Of a DNA stretch of 64,000 nt, positions 43,597 through 52,258 are shown one piece after another. Position 1 is the stretch's first letter. Every line of letters begins with the position of its first letter. The notes below the pieces were generated by a model. The model worked only from the letters and a program-made list of their open reading frames with translations. It was not told the DNA's origin and did not search any database. Position numbers and translations under genes: made by a program. Source of the DNA: Novosphingobium colocasiae (lineage in GTDB: Bacteria; Pseudomonadota; Alphaproteobacteria; Sphingomonadales; Sphingomonadaceae); NCBI RefSeq assembly GCF_014652555.1, contig NZ_BMZA01000001.1, positions 48,147-112,146 of the forward strand, given 5' to 3'.

Positions 43597-44712
43597 TCAG
43601 GCGGCGGCCAGGCGTCCGTCCGTGGCGGGGGTGCCATCGAACCAGTCCGGCCAGCCGGCACGGCGGTTCTGTTCGCGGGCAACCTCACGCTCGGCCGGGG
43701 TGGCCATTTCATTGTCCCAGCGCTTGAGCGCGGGCATGATGACCTTGTGGTGCCACAGCGGCGGGATCAGCGCCGAGAAGAAGCACACGTAGACCGAAGG
43801 CATCGGAATCCAGTCCCGATCGGGCACCAGTTCGTGGAACGCCGCGAAGCTGTTGGTGTGGTGATCGGCGTGGTTGGTGATCTCGAAGCCCATGATGCGC
43901 GACAGCGGCTTGAGGTGGTTCCACACGTGCCGCTTGCCGATCGGCGCGCCTTCGATGCGGACCAGACCATAGTGCTGGAAGTAGTTGAAGCTTTCGACCC
44001 AGAAGCGGGCACCGATCATGCCGGCGATGGTCACCGCGACAGCCGTCCACCCGCCGATGGCGAAGATGATCGCCTGGAAGATGATCTGTGCCAGGATCGC
44101 GCGGTAGATGCGGTGGCCGATGCTCCAGCGGCCCTTGCCCATCTTTTCGAGATTGTCGCTTTCCGAACCCCAGGCTTCGCGGGTGCTGACGATTACCGCG
44201 CGCGGCGTGAAGGCATAGAGCGAGGTGCCGCGCGGGGCGGTATCGCCGTCCTTGCTGGTGGCGACATCAATGTGATGGCCGACAACGTGCGCGATCTCGC
44301 GCGTCGCGTCGAGATAGCAGATCTGGCAATAGCGACCGACCAGACGGCGCAGCTTGCCGCGCTGGTGATACAGTTCATGCGTGGCCGGCACGACCGGGAT
44401 GACGCTCATCCAGGCGCACGAGGTAATCACGCCGACGTACTGCCATGCCGGCGCGCCGGGGTTGCGGGCGACCCAGAATGCGGCGGCGATGTAGATCGCC
44501 GGGCCCAGCAGCGAGCACAGCCAGACCGGGATATCGGCCAGCGTCTTGTTCGAAATCCGACGCGGTTTCATGTCGTTGGGCAACATGCTGTCGATCAGGC
44601 CGAAAGCGGGCAGGCTGGCGATGCCGATGAACACCCACGCCCCGCCAACGAAAAAGCCCGCGATCACCGCAAGCTGCAGCAACGCGCCCAGATAGTAACG
44701 AGTATAATCCAT
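43597..44712 (-). CDS. XylM-like membrane diiron monooxygenase
   Basis: Integral membrane hydroxylase (371 aa) of the AlkB/XylM/CymAa group. Histidine boxes: HELYH at 112-116, HVVGHH at 142-147, FQHYGLVR at 245-252 and HADHH at 281-285, with several TM segments. MDYTRYYL at the start, [12 protein letters not shown] and the C-terminal ATPAERE and NRRAGWPDW segments match XylM better than alkane AlkB. It should hydroxylate a methyl group on a ring (toluene/xylene, p-cymene or a monoterpene), using the XylA-like reductase. ATG 44712 has GGGAGAG upstream and aligns with XylM. Confidence 0.88.
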   Translation of the reverse strand: MDYTRYYLGALLQLAVIAGFFVGGAWVFIGIASLPAFGLIDSMLPNDMKPRRISNKTLADIPVWLCSLLGPAIYIAAAFWVARNPGAPAWQYVGVITSCAWMSVIPVVPATHELYHQRGKLRRLVGRYCQICYLDATREIAHVVGHHIDVATSKDGDTAPRGTSLYAFTPRAVIVSTREAWGSESDNLEKMGKGRWSIGHRIYRAILAQIIFQAIIFAIGGWTAVAVTIAGMIGARFWVESFNYFQHYGLVRIEGAPIGKRHVWNHLKPLSRIMGFEITNHADHHTNSFAAFHELVPDRDWIPMPSVYVCFFSALIPPLWHHKVIMPALKRWDNEMATPAEREVAREQNRRAGWPDWFDGTPATDGRLAAA

Positions 44713-44757
44713 TGCGAACTCTCCCGCGCGGACCTTCAACCGGGCCAGCGCAATTTC

Positions 44758-44794
44758 ACGTTAGGAACATACGCAAAAATGCCCCGATGATCAA
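44758..44794 (-). promoter_or_regulatory. XylM promoter with family I operator
   Basis: On the minus strand a TTGATC box (44794-44789) and TATGTT box (44771-44766) are 17 bases apart, a good promoter. GCGTA-N7-AACGT (44774-44758) overlaps the -10 box and continues into ACGTGAAAT, identical to the right flank of the site at 5635. An 11-bp copy of the left flank, ATTTTTGCGTA, reappears as an inverted repeat at 44835-44845 near the MerR start. Confidence 0.6.
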
Positions 44795-44854
44795 TCGGAA
44801 ATTTGCCATGCGCCAGATCAAGACTTTCCAGATATTTTTGCGTAGAGCGATGCC

Positions 44855-45610
44855 ATGAAAATGCGTGAACTTGAGGCCCGGACCGGGGTAAACCGCGAAA
44901 CGATTCGCGTCCTGTTCCGCGAAGGACTGTTGCCCGAGCCGAGCCGGCCGGCCCGTAATGTCGCCGATTATGGCGAGGATCATGTCCGTGCGATCCTGGC
45001 CGTGCGCAAACTCCAGCTCGATTCGCGCATGACCCTGCCTCAGATCAAGGCGGCGATGCAGGGGCAGGGCGGCGATACTCAGATCGGGGCCGCTGCCTTC
45101 TCGCAACTGGAAGACCTCGTCTCCACGCGGGTAGGGGTCGACAAGGGCTATCTCGCCATCGATGCGCTGCTGGACAAGAATCCGAAGGCGCTGGTCGATG
45201 CCAGGGCGCTGGCCAACCTGGGGATCATCGAACTGATCGATGGCGATGGCGGGCCACAGATCAGCCTGACCGATGCCGGGCTGCTGAACATCTGGTGCCG
45301 CATGCGCGAAGCCGGGTTCGACGAGGATCACGGCTTCCCGCCCGATATCCTCGCCTATTATGTCGAAGGTTCGGAATACATCGCCGCGAACGAAGCGAAG
45401 ATATTCCTCGATCAGGTGGAAGGACGGATCGGCCAGACCGAGGCGGCGGCCATGCTCGAACTGGCCTTGCCGTTCATGCTCGATTTCTTCGGCATCCTGC
45501 GCCAGAAGGCGTTCCTGCGCATGATCCGGGCCAAGACCCGCGAGGGGGCGACCATCGACGTGCCCCGGCTGGGCGGCAAGCGCCGGCGGCGAACCACGCC
45601 GGGGTCGTAA
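44855..45610 (+). CDS. MerR-family transcriptional regulator
   Basis: Regulator of 251 aa. The N-terminal winged helix is MerR-like (ELEARTGVNRETIRVLFREGLL and then RNVADYGEDHV, LQLDSRMTLPQI). The C-terminal 170 residues are not a metal or drug domain I recognise; they contain a second helical part ending in a very basic tail (GGKRRRRTT). It is divergent from the XylM-like gene, so it is the first candidate to bind the family I operator. Confidence 0.82.
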   Translation: MKMRELEARTGVNRETIRVLFREGLLPEPSRPARNVADYGEDHVRAILAVRKLQLDSRMTLPQIKAAMQGQGGDTQIGAAAFSQLEDLVSTRVGVDKGYLAIDALLDKNPKALVDARALANLGIIELIDGDGGPQISLTDAGLLNIWCRMREAGFDEDHGFPPDILAYYVEGSEYIAANEAKIFLDQVEGRIGQTEAAAMLELALPFMLDFFGILRQKAFLRMIRAKTREGATIDVPRLGGKRRRRTTPGS

Positions 45611-45689
45611 GTTTCAACAGGCCAGACTTTCGCACACCTCGGCGGAGCTCGTCGGGCGGCCTATTGACATGCCTAGTGCCTGATCTAAA

Positions 45690-45705
45690 CTTACCAAGCG
45701 GTCAG
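45690..45705. promoter_or_regulatory. Candidate operator, family II
   Basis: CTTACCAAGCGGTCAG lies 69 bases upstream of the Rieske oxygenase start, with one arm (GGTCA) perfect and the other degraded. Confidence 0.35.
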
Positions 45706-45773
45706 ATTGCAGTTACAGACTCCGGATCAGAAACAGGGATCGACGGGGCCGCCGTATCGCAGGAGGAGAGGCG

Positions 45774-47039
45774 ATGAACGTGAACACGATGGCCAAGCCA
45801 TTCGCCGGGGTGACGACTTTCACCCAGAGTTGCGGGCTTGGCACCGCACCGGTGCCGCTGGAGCCGTACCGCTCCGCCGCTTTCTTCGAACGGGAACGCA
45901 CGCAAGTATTCGAACGCGCCTGGCTGGTCGCCGGGCGGGTCGAGGAAATTCCCAACTACGGCGATTACATCACCGTCAACCTGCTGCCCGGCAACGTCCC
46001 CGCGATCATCAACCGCGGCAAGGACGGCACGGTGCGGGCATTCTACAACACCTGCTCGCATCGCGGCTCGCAAGTGCTTGATGCCGGGGCCGGCAATGCC
46101 AAGCGCATTGTGTGCCCCTATCACGCCTGGACTTATGCGGCCGATGGCGACGTGGTTTCGATTCCCGACGAGCCCAGCTTCTTCAACGTCGACAAGAAGG
46201 CCTGCGGCCTGTCGCGCATGTCGGTTGACGTGTGGGAGGGCTGGATCTTCGTCAATCTGCAAAAGCAGCCCGAAGTCGGCCTCCAGGAATTCCTCGGCAC
46301 TTTCGCCGATCGCCTCGCTGGCGTGCCCTATGTCGCCGCTGACCGGCCGATCGTGTTGCAGGCCGATCTCGATGCCAACTGGAAGGTCGTCCAGGATGCT
46401 TTCATCGAAAGCTATCACATCCCGGCGATCCACAAGAAGACCATCGCCGAGACATTTTCCTCGGACGAGAACAAGTTCGCCCGCCTGCTGGACGCCAGGG
46501 TGTTCGGGCCGCACCGCACGGTGTCGATGTACGGCAACCCGGCGATGAGCATCGATCCGGCGCACAAGGTGACGATGCTGGCCTATGCCTCGGGCGATAC
46601 CGGTAGCCTCATTTCCGCCGGCACCAGCGCCCAGATGGATGCGTTCCTGCGCCACGATGCGGTGAACCCGACGGGTTCGGATTGCTGGTCGATGGACGTC
46701 AATAACATCTTCCCCAACACCCAGATCGATTTCGGGCCCGGCGGGTTCTGGGTTCACCAGTTCTGGCCGCTGACCGAGAACACCTCGCGCTATGAGGTCA
46801 AGTTCTACGTCCCGGAACCGCTCACCGCGCGGCAGCGGTTGCAGCAGGAGATGTATGTGGCGCGGGTGATCGAGGTGGTGCTGGAAGACCTTGCCAATGT
46901 GGCCCGCACCCAGCGGGGCATCGATAGCGGCGGCAACGATTTCATGCAGATCCAGGACAGCGAGGTCGGCATCCGCCATTCGATGGACCAGTTGCTCAAG
47001 TGGGTCGATGCCCCCAGCGTTACGGAGGCCCTGCGATGA
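45774..47039 (+). CDS. Rieske non-heme iron oxygenase, alpha subunit
   Basis: Ring-hydroxylating oxygenase large subunit (421 aa). Rieske ligands Cys94, His96, Cys114 and His117 (NTCSHRG and CPYHAW); mononuclear iron site with His215 and His220 in IESYHIPAIH and bridging Asp208. No beta subunit, ferredoxin or reductase is adjacent, so it is probably an alpha-only enzyme fed by a reductase elsewhere, possibly the XylA-like protein. AGGAGAGG precedes the start. Confidence 0.93.
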   Translation: MNVNTMAKPFAGVTTFTQSCGLGTAPVPLEPYRSAAFFERERTQVFERAWLVAGRVEEIPNYGDYITVNLLPGNVPAIINRGKDGTVRAFYNTCSHRGSQVLDAGAGNAKRIVCPYHAWTYAADGDVVSIPDEPSFFNVDKKACGLSRMSVDVWEGWIFVNLQKQPEVGLQEFLGTFADRLAGVPYVAADRPIVLQADLDANWKVVQDAFIESYHIPAIHKKTIAETFSSDENKFARLLDARVFGPHRTVSMYGNPAMSIDPAHKVTMLAYASGDTGSLISAGTSAQMDAFLRHDAVNPTGSDCWSMDVNNIFPNTQIDFGPGGFWVHQFWPLTENTSRYEVKFYVPEPLTARQRLQQEMYVARVIEVVLEDLANVARTQRGIDSGGNDFMQIQDSEVGIRHSMDQLLKWVDAPSVTEALR

Positions 47040-47380
47040 GCGGCGCGCGCTTGCCCGAAGGGTTCGGCGATCTCGAACGCTATTGTGACACCTGGGGCCT
47101 GCACACCACGCGCGAGCGCCATGCGGTGCGGTGCGGATCGACCATGGAGGAAATCCGCGACTTCTACGATGCGATGACCGATCGCGCGGCCGAAGCCTGC
47201 GACCTGATCGACAGCTATGCGCTCGATTCGCTGCCGCCGCAGGTCAACAACCTGATGGCGCTGGTGCTCGGGCTCGCCCAGGCGCATGTTGCGGTGGAAA
47301 TCCACGGCCAGCCGCGCGCGCCGGGCACGCCCTGGCCCAATTCGCTCAAGATCGTGCGCGGACTGCCGATGCTCGGCTGA
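47036..47380 (+). CDS. Rieske-coupled small protein, unknown
   Basis: Protein of 114 aa, translationally coupled to the oxygenase (ATGA overlap). Helical, with DFYDAMTDRAAEACDLID and a conserved-looking PPQVNNLMALVLG followed by PWPNSLKIVRG. No family recognised. Too small for a usual beta subunit (about 160 aa); it could be an accessory subunit. Confidence 0.75.
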   Translation: MSGARLPEGFGDLERYCDTWGLHTTRERHAVRCGSTMEEIRDFYDAMTDRAAEACDLIDSYALDSLPPQVNNLMALVLGLAQAHVAVEIHGQPRAPGTPWPNSLKIVRGLPMLG

Positions 47381-47460
47381 TCCGCGCCGGGCCGCGGCAG
47401 GCCGGGTCGGACAAACAGCGCGCCCGCCAAGGGCATGCCGAATTTACGGGAGAATTTCAC

Positions 47461-48276
47461 ATGCGTTTCAAGGGCAAGGTGGCGATCGTCACCGGCGGGG
47501 CTTCGGGCCTGGGCAAGGCGACCGCGCTGCGGCTGGCGTCGGAAGGCGCGGTGGTCGGCGTGGCCGATATCAACGATTCTGCCGCCGCCGCCGCCGTCGA
47601 AGAAATCCGCGCTGCGGGCGGCACTGCCGAGGCGCTTCACATCGATATCTGCGTGGAAGAGGACTTCAAGACCGCGATCGCGCGGATGGTCGATGGCTAT
47701 GGCAAGCTCGATATCCTGCACAACAACGCAGCCTATACCGCGCCAGAGGCGATCAGCCAGGATACCGACATTCTCGAAATTCCCGTCGATATCTGGGACC
47801 GCATTTTCGAAGGGACGGTGCGCGGTACGATGCTGGGTTGCCGCCACGCGATCCTGGCGATGCGCCCGAACGGCGGCGGGTCGATCATCAACACCGCGTC
47901 GATGTACGGCGTCGATGCGTTCTACAAGATGCCGGCCTATGGCGTGTCGAAAGCGGCGGTCATCCACCTGACCAAGCAGGTCGCCACCGCGTTCGGCCGC
48001 GAAGGCATCCGCTGCAACGCCGTTGCCCCTTCGATGATCACCACCCCGTTGCTCGAAGCGTCGATCCCGGCCGCGTTCATCGAAATGAACGCCGAGGCGA
48101 CGCTTACCGGCTATCTCGGCACGCCCGAAGATGTGGCGCAGGCCGTCGCCTGGCTGGCTTCGGACGAGGCGCGCTATATCACCGGGCATGTCATCAACGT
48201 CGATGGCGGATCGACCGCCCACCTTGCGACCTATTCCGACGCACGCCGGTTCTACGATACACCGGCACAGGGCTGA
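47461..48276 (+). CDS. Short-chain dehydrogenase
   Basis: Classical SDR (271 aa): TGGASGLG at 12-19, HNNAAYT near 92, and catalytic YGVSK. The position after the Rieske oxygenase suggests oxidation of a diol or secondary alcohol it produces. GGGAGAA precedes the start. Confidence 0.9.
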   Translation: MRFKGKVAIVTGGASGLGKATALRLASEGAVVGVADINDSAAAAAVEEIRAAGGTAEALHIDICVEEDFKTAIARMVDGYGKLDILHNNAAYTAPEAISQDTDILEIPVDIWDRIFEGTVRGTMLGCRHAILAMRPNGGGSIINTASMYGVDAFYKMPAYGVSKAAVIHLTKQVATAFGREGIRCNAVAPSMITTPLLEASIPAAFIEMNAEATLTGYLGTPEDVAQAVAWLASDEARYITGHVINVDGGSTAHLATYSDARRFYDTPAQG

Positions 48277-48321
48277 CGCGCTGCACCGGTCGCCGAAACA
48301 ATCTAAAGTGGAAATGTTGAT

Positions 48322-49176
48322 ATGAAGATCGCACGGTTTGACGCAGGGCAGGGCCCGCAACTGGGCATCGTCGACGACGGGTCCGTGATCGCGCTCGAAA
48401 GCCTGGGCCGGGCCGAGACCGACATGATCGCCCTGATCGAGGCGGGCCCGGAAGCGCTGGCGCAGATCGCGGCGGCGATCGCCGGGGGCAAGGGAACCCG
48501 TGTCGCGCTCGATACCGTCAAGTTGCTGGCCCCGCTGCGTCCGCGCAAGTTCCTGGGGCTGGGGATGAACTATCGCCGCCACGTCGAGGAAGCGCGCGCG
48601 CTCGGCATTGCCGTTCCGGACAACCAGGTATGGTTCAACAAGCAGACCACCTGCGTCAACGATCCCTTCGGCGATCTGGAGCGCGGGGTCACCGAAAAGC
48701 TCGACTACGAGGTCGAGCTGGGCGTGGTGATCGGCCGCGCTGCCAAGTCGGTCAAGGCGGCGGACGCGATGGACCATGTTTTCGGCTATCTCGTCGTCAA
48801 CGACATCTCGGCGCGAGACTGGCAGTTCCATTCGGCCACCTTCACGATGGGCAAGTCTTTCGACACCCATGGCCCGATCGGCCCGTGGATCGTCACGGCG
48901 GACGAGATTCCCGATCCGGCGACGCTCGACATCACCTGCTCGGTCAACGGCGAAGTGCGTCAGTCGAGCAACACCGAGCAGTTCATCCACTCGGTGCCGG
49001 CGCAGATCGAATATCTCTCCACCGCCTTCACGCTGGAGCCTGGCGATATCATCTCCACCGGCACGCCCGAAGGCGTCGGCGCGGCGATGCAGCCGCCCCG
49101 CTTCCTCCAGCCCGGTGATGTGGTGCGCAGCGAGATCCAGGGCATCGGCATCATCGAGAACAAGGTGGTCGCCTGA
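48322..49176 (+). CDS. Fumarylacetoacetate hydrolase family protein
   Basis: FAH-fold hydrolase/isomerase (284 aa). Metal-binding and active-site segments are FLGLGMNYRRHVEE near 74, DYEVELGVVIGR with the metal-binding Glu residues, VVNDISARDWQ, and the C-terminal ISTGTPEGVG. Such enzymes cleave acylpyruvates or isomerise/hydrate meta-cleavage products. Together with the extradiol-like gene downstream, it supports a meta-type branch. Confidence 0.93.
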   Translation: MKIARFDAGQGPQLGIVDDGSVIALESLGRAETDMIALIEAGPEALAQIAAAIAGGKGTRVALDTVKLLAPLRPRKFLGLGMNYRRHVEEARALGIAVPDNQVWFNKQTTCVNDPFGDLERGVTEKLDYEVELGVVIGRAAKSVKAADAMDHVFGYLVVNDISARDWQFHSATFTMGKSFDTHGPIGPWIVTADEIPDPATLDITCSVNGEVRQSSNTEQFIHSVPAQIEYLSTAFTLEPGDIISTGTPEGVGAAMQPPRFLQPGDVVRSEIQGIGIIENKVVA

Positions 49177-49270
49177 ACCCGAGGCCGGGGCGGTTAGCCG
49201 CCGCTCTGGCTTTCGTTGGAGAATTGATGGTAGTTTGCCCAACAACAACCGTTTGGCGTGGGGCAGATGA

Positions 49271-50035
49271 ATGGCCAGAGATGAGGCTCAATCCGTAATT
49301 GATGACTTGGACGCGCCGGCGCGCGCCGGCCGTCGAACAAGCGGAGGGCGCACGGCGGTCCGGCTCGACGGGGCCGAAGCGCACCCGGTGACGGTAGATC
49401 AGAAGGCCCCCGCCAAGCGCCGCGTGCGGGTCAGCCGCCGGGGCGATGACGTGCGCGAGCGGGTGCTCAAGGCGGCACTGGAATGTTTCGGCGCTTTCGG
49501 TTTCGAGGGGACCTCCACGCGTGCGGTGGCAGAGCATGCCGATGTCACGCACACGCTGGTGCTCTATCACTTCCGGTCCAAGGAACAGCTTTGGATCGCC
49601 ACGATCGACAATGCGCTGGGCCGCTACAGTGCGGAGATGGAAGAGCACTTGGCCGGGGCCGACGATACTGCCGCCGGTGCGCTGCGGACTTTCATCGAAC
49701 AGTTCATCCGCCTGTCTGCCCGCCAGCCGCAGATCCACCGTATCCTGACCATGGAAAGCAACCAGGATACGACCCGGCTGAACTGGGTGATCGAGAATTA
49801 CCTGCGCCGCCACTTCGCCAAAGTCCGCGAGCTGATTCGCGCCGGGCAGGAGCAGGGGCTGGTGCGGCAGTGCGATCCGGCGCGGCTCTACTACATGATT
49901 ATCGGTGCCGGCGGCACGCCGTTCACCGTATCGACCGAATACCGCGCGCTGACCGGGCGGGATGTGTTTTCGGAGACCGAAATCCTGCGCAACATCGCGT
50001 TCCTCTACGAACTGGTCTTCATCGACGCGCCGTGA
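49271..50035 (+). CDS. TetR-family transcriptional regulator
   Basis: TetR regulator (254 aa). The helix-turn-helix is near 60-105 (RERVLKAALECFGAFGFEGTS, split by variation, then RAVAEHADVTHTLVLYHFRSKEQLW). A basic, low-complexity N-terminal extension of about 58 residues precedes it, so a later start is possible. Family II candidate operators cluster around this gene, which makes it their likely binder, though none is evident in its own promoter. Confidence 0.88.
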   Translation: MARDEAQSVIDDLDAPARAGRRTSGGRTAVRLDGAEAHPVTVDQKAPAKRRVRVSRRGDDVRERVLKAALECFGAFGFEGTSTRAVAEHADVTHTLVLYHFRSKEQLWIATIDNALGRYSAEMEEHLAGADDTAAGALRTFIEQFIRLSARQPQIHRILTMESNQDTTRLNWVIENYLRRHFAKVRELIRAGQEQGLVRQCDPARLYYMIIGAGGTPFTVSTEYRALTGRDVFSETEILRNIAFLYELVFIDAP

Positions 50036-50041
50036 GGTGAG

Positions 50042-50079
50042 CGGCGGTGCGGGGGCAGGGGCCCGGCACCGCCGTTTTC
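50042..50079 (+). terminator. Intrinsic terminator after the TetR gene
   Basis: CGGCGGTGC (50042-50050) pairs with GCACCGCCG (50066-50074), followed by TTTT. It lies between the convergent TetR and VOC genes. Confidence 0.7.
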
Positions 50080-50094
50080 AGTCGGCCCGAAGGC

Positions 50095-50580
50095 TCAGCT
50101 CCATTCGGGCTGGCCCATGTTTTCCCAGATCTGGATCATATTGCCGTCCTGATCGTAGAAGATGAACGAGCGGCCGATTTCCGCGCATTGCCACACGTAG
50201 TCAGTCTGCATGCGGTACCCGGCGGCCTTGATCTTCTCGAACCACCCGTCGATCCCCTCGACCAGCAGGCCCAGTTCGTGGATGCCGGTGTGGCCGTAAC
50301 GCAGGTTTTCCTCGGGCGTCTTTTCGATCTTCGGGTTGATGCATTCCTGCAGTTCGATGAACGCGCCGTCCTTCGAACTTAGCAGCGCCATGCGCGACTG
50401 CGCGCCTTTGACCTTGAAGATATCGTCCAGCAGTTTGGGATGCATGAAGGTATTGGGGCCGGGTTCCTGCCCGTCGGGGATGACCGTCTGCACGCCCAGT
50501 TCGAATCCCATGACATCCCGCCACAGGCGGATCGCCTCTTCCAGGTTGGTCACCATCAGGGCCATGTGATGAAACTTCAC
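50095..50580 (-). CDS. VOC superfamily (glyoxalase/dioxygenase-like) protein
   Basis: Vicinal-oxygen-chelate protein (161 aa): two beta-alpha-beta-beta-beta modules with metal-ligand candidates in FHHMALMVTNL and GIHELGLLVEG, and a YDQDGNMIQIWE end. Likely a lyase, isomerase or dioxygenase; not assigned. The GTG start at 50580 has GGGAGAACA upstream and is divergent from the SnoaL-like gene, with a family II site between them. Confidence 0.8.
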   Translation of the reverse strand: MKFHHMALMVTNLEEAIRLWRDVMGFELGVQTVIPDGQEPGPNTFMHPKLLDDIFKVKGAQSRMALLSSKDGAFIELQECINPKIEKTPEENLRYGHTGIHELGLLVEGIDGWFEKIKAAGYRMQTDYVWQCAEIGRSFIFYDQDGNMIQIWENMGQPEWS

Positions 50581-50647
50581 GCCTGTTCTCCCGCTGCGCC
50601 CGCGCTGGATGCCGAGCTGCTTGCCTTGAGCCGCGTCTTATGCTTTC

Positions 50648-50663
50648 TTGACCAAAAGATCAA
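50648..50663. promoter_or_regulatory. Candidate operator, family II
   Basis: TTGACCAAAAGATCAA, a near-palindrome, is in the 110-base divergent gap between the VOC and SnoaL-like genes, 28 bases before the plus-strand start. Confidence 0.5.
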
Positions 50664-50690
50664 TATAACACCGAACGAATGGAGGGTGAC

Positions 50691-51095
50691 ATGACCGATG
50701 CCGAGAGGATCACGCGCGCGTTCGCAACCGCGATCGAGAAACTGCGGTTCCTGGATGCTTTCTCCCTGCTGGACGATGACGGCAAGTACCACGTCATCGG
50801 CACGACCCCGGCCTCCGGGGTCTATCACGGGCCGCAGGACGTGTTCGACCGGCTTGTCCCGGTGCTGGGTGGCTTCAAGGAACCGCCGGCCGTCAAGTTC
50901 GAAGAGCCGATCATCCAGGGTGACCGCGCCGTGCTGCTGGGCAGCGGCACGGGGCTGGGCCCTACCGGCCCGTACAATCAGCCGTATTACGCCTTCGTGC
51001 TGAAGTTCGCCGATGGCAAGCTGATGGAAATGATCGAGTTCATGGACACCCAGATGCTGGTGTCCGCCGTTTTCGGCGAAGCCGAGCCGGCCTGA
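50691..51095 (+). CDS. SnoaL-like (NTF2-fold) protein 1
   Basis: NTF2-fold protein (134 aa): helix, then YHVIGTTPASGVYHGPQDVFDRL, YAFVLKFADGKLMEMIEFMDT, typical of SnoaL/ketosteroid-isomerase-like folds. Paralogous to the protein at 54121-54531, which shares the G-[LV]-GP-x-GPY segment. Could be a cyclase, hydratase or isomerase; unassigned. TGGAGGGTGAC precedes the ATG. Confidence 0.83.
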   Translation: MTDAERITRAFATAIEKLRFLDAFSLLDDDGKYHVIGTTPASGVYHGPQDVFDRLVPVLGGFKEPPAVKFEEPIIQGDRAVLLGSGTGLGPTGPYNQPYYAFVLKFADGKLMEMIEFMDTQMLVSAVFGEAEPA

Positions 51096-51169
51096 GCCGG
51101 CGGTTCGCCAGACACCCATCGCCGATCGGTCGCGAGAAAGCGTCGGTCGGGAATCACAAGGACACTGAC

Positions 51170-51772
51170 ATGACCGAAACCGCCGGCACCGTTGCCAAGC
51201 CGCTCGACACATCGACCATCATCTCGCCCGCCCGGCTGGCGCATTTCGTCCTGCGCACCTCGCGCTTCCAGGAAATGATCGATTGGTACAAGGCGGTGCT
51301 GGGCGCCGAACCCGCGTTCCAGAACGAGATCCTGGCGTTCCTGTCCTACGACGAGGAACATCATCGGGTGGCATTCCTGCACATGCCCGATCTCAAGCCC
51401 CAGCCCGAAGGGATCGTCGGCGTCCACCATGTGGCGTTCACGTATGACAGCCTGTCGGACCTTTTGGCCACTTACAAGCGCCTGCGTGATCTGGACATCA
51501 AGCCGATCTTCCCGATCAACCACGGCCCGACCACGTCGATGTACTATGCAGATCCCGACGGAAACCAGGTCGAACTGCAGGTCGACAACTACGACAATAT
51601 CGAGGACGCGACCGCGTTCTTCTACTCCGAAGCCTTCGCCGAAAATCCGATCGGCGTGGAATTCGATCCCGAAGACCTGCTGGCACGGGTCGAGGCGGGC
51701 GAGGATCAGGAAGCGCTCAAGCGTCGCCCCGACATTGGCAAGCGCGGGCTCGAAGCGGTCAAGCTGCGCTGA
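51170..51772 (+). CDS. Extradiol-dioxygenase-like VOC protein
   Basis: Type I extradiol-dioxygenase-like VOC protein (200 aa) with the three metal ligands in place: His25 (RLAHFVLR), His86 or His87 (GVHHVAF) and Glu135 (GNQVELQVDN). The two-domain enzymes are about 300 aa, so this is a single-domain version. It may cleave a catechol-like intermediate. The gene before it is SnoaL-like and the one after it is only 14 bases away. Confidence 0.83.
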   Translation: MTETAGTVAKPLDTSTIISPARLAHFVLRTSRFQEMIDWYKAVLGAEPAFQNEILAFLSYDEEHHRVAFLHMPDLKPQPEGIVGVHHVAFTYDSLSDLLATYKRLRDLDIKPIFPINHGPTTSMYYADPDGNQVELQVDNYDNIEDATAFFYSEAFAENPIGVEFDPEDLLARVEAGEDQEALKRRPDIGKRGLEAVKLR

Positions 51773-51786
51773 CGGACGGTTACGGC

Positions 51787-52206
51787 ATGCTTTCCACGCA
51801 GGACCAGTTGGACCTTGCCCAACTGGTGTATCGCAGCTTCTGGCTGATCGATAACGGGCAGGCGGCGCAATCGGCGCACCTGTTCGCGGCCGATGCCAGT
51901 CTGACCTTCGGGCCCGGTGCGCCGATGGTCGGCACTATCGAAGGTTCGGCGATCGCAGCGGCGATGCAGGCGCGGCAGGATCAGGCCGGGGTTACCTCGC
52001 GCCATGTCCTCTCCAATCCGATCGTGTCGGACGAAGGGGAGGGGCGGGCGCAGGTCCGCTCGCTCCTGACCCTGTTCCGCACGCCGGATGCCGACCTTGC
52101 GCCGGTGGTGCGCTCGGTCGCCGACATTATCGACGATTGCGTGCTGGTAAATGGCGCGTGGCGTATCGCCGCGCGCCAGATCCTGCCGGTGTTCAGCCCC
52201 GGCTGA
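51787..52206 (+). CDS. SnoaL-like protein 2
   Basis: NTF2-fold SnoaL-type protein (139 aa), with helix LDLAQLVYRSFWLIDNGQAAQSAHLF and the usual curved-sheet pattern ending in GAWRIAARQI. Role in the operon unknown; it is translated from just after the dioxygenase-like stop. Confidence 0.8.
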   Translation: MLSTQDQLDLAQLVYRSFWLIDNGQAAQSAHLFAADASLTFGPGAPMVGTIEGSAIAAAMQARQDQAGVTSRHVLSNPIVSDEGEGRAQVRSLLTLFRTPDADLAPVVRSVADIIDDCVLVNGAWRIAARQILPVFSPG

Positions 52207-52258
52207 CCGCGCCCGTTCCCGGCGATACGACAAGAACAACGAAAGAGGAGAGAGGCCG

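Noticed and set aside
43597..44712. XylM-like gene as canonical alkane hydroxylase AlkB
   Set aside because: The histidine boxes are shared, but the N-terminus, FQHYGLVR context and C-terminal [16 protein letters not shown] segments fit XylM/CymAa better. A phylogeny would be needed to be certain.
47215..49248. A 677-codon minus-strand open frame
   Set aside because: It is antisense to the SDR and FAH genes, both with clear active-site motifs, and shows no domain of its own.
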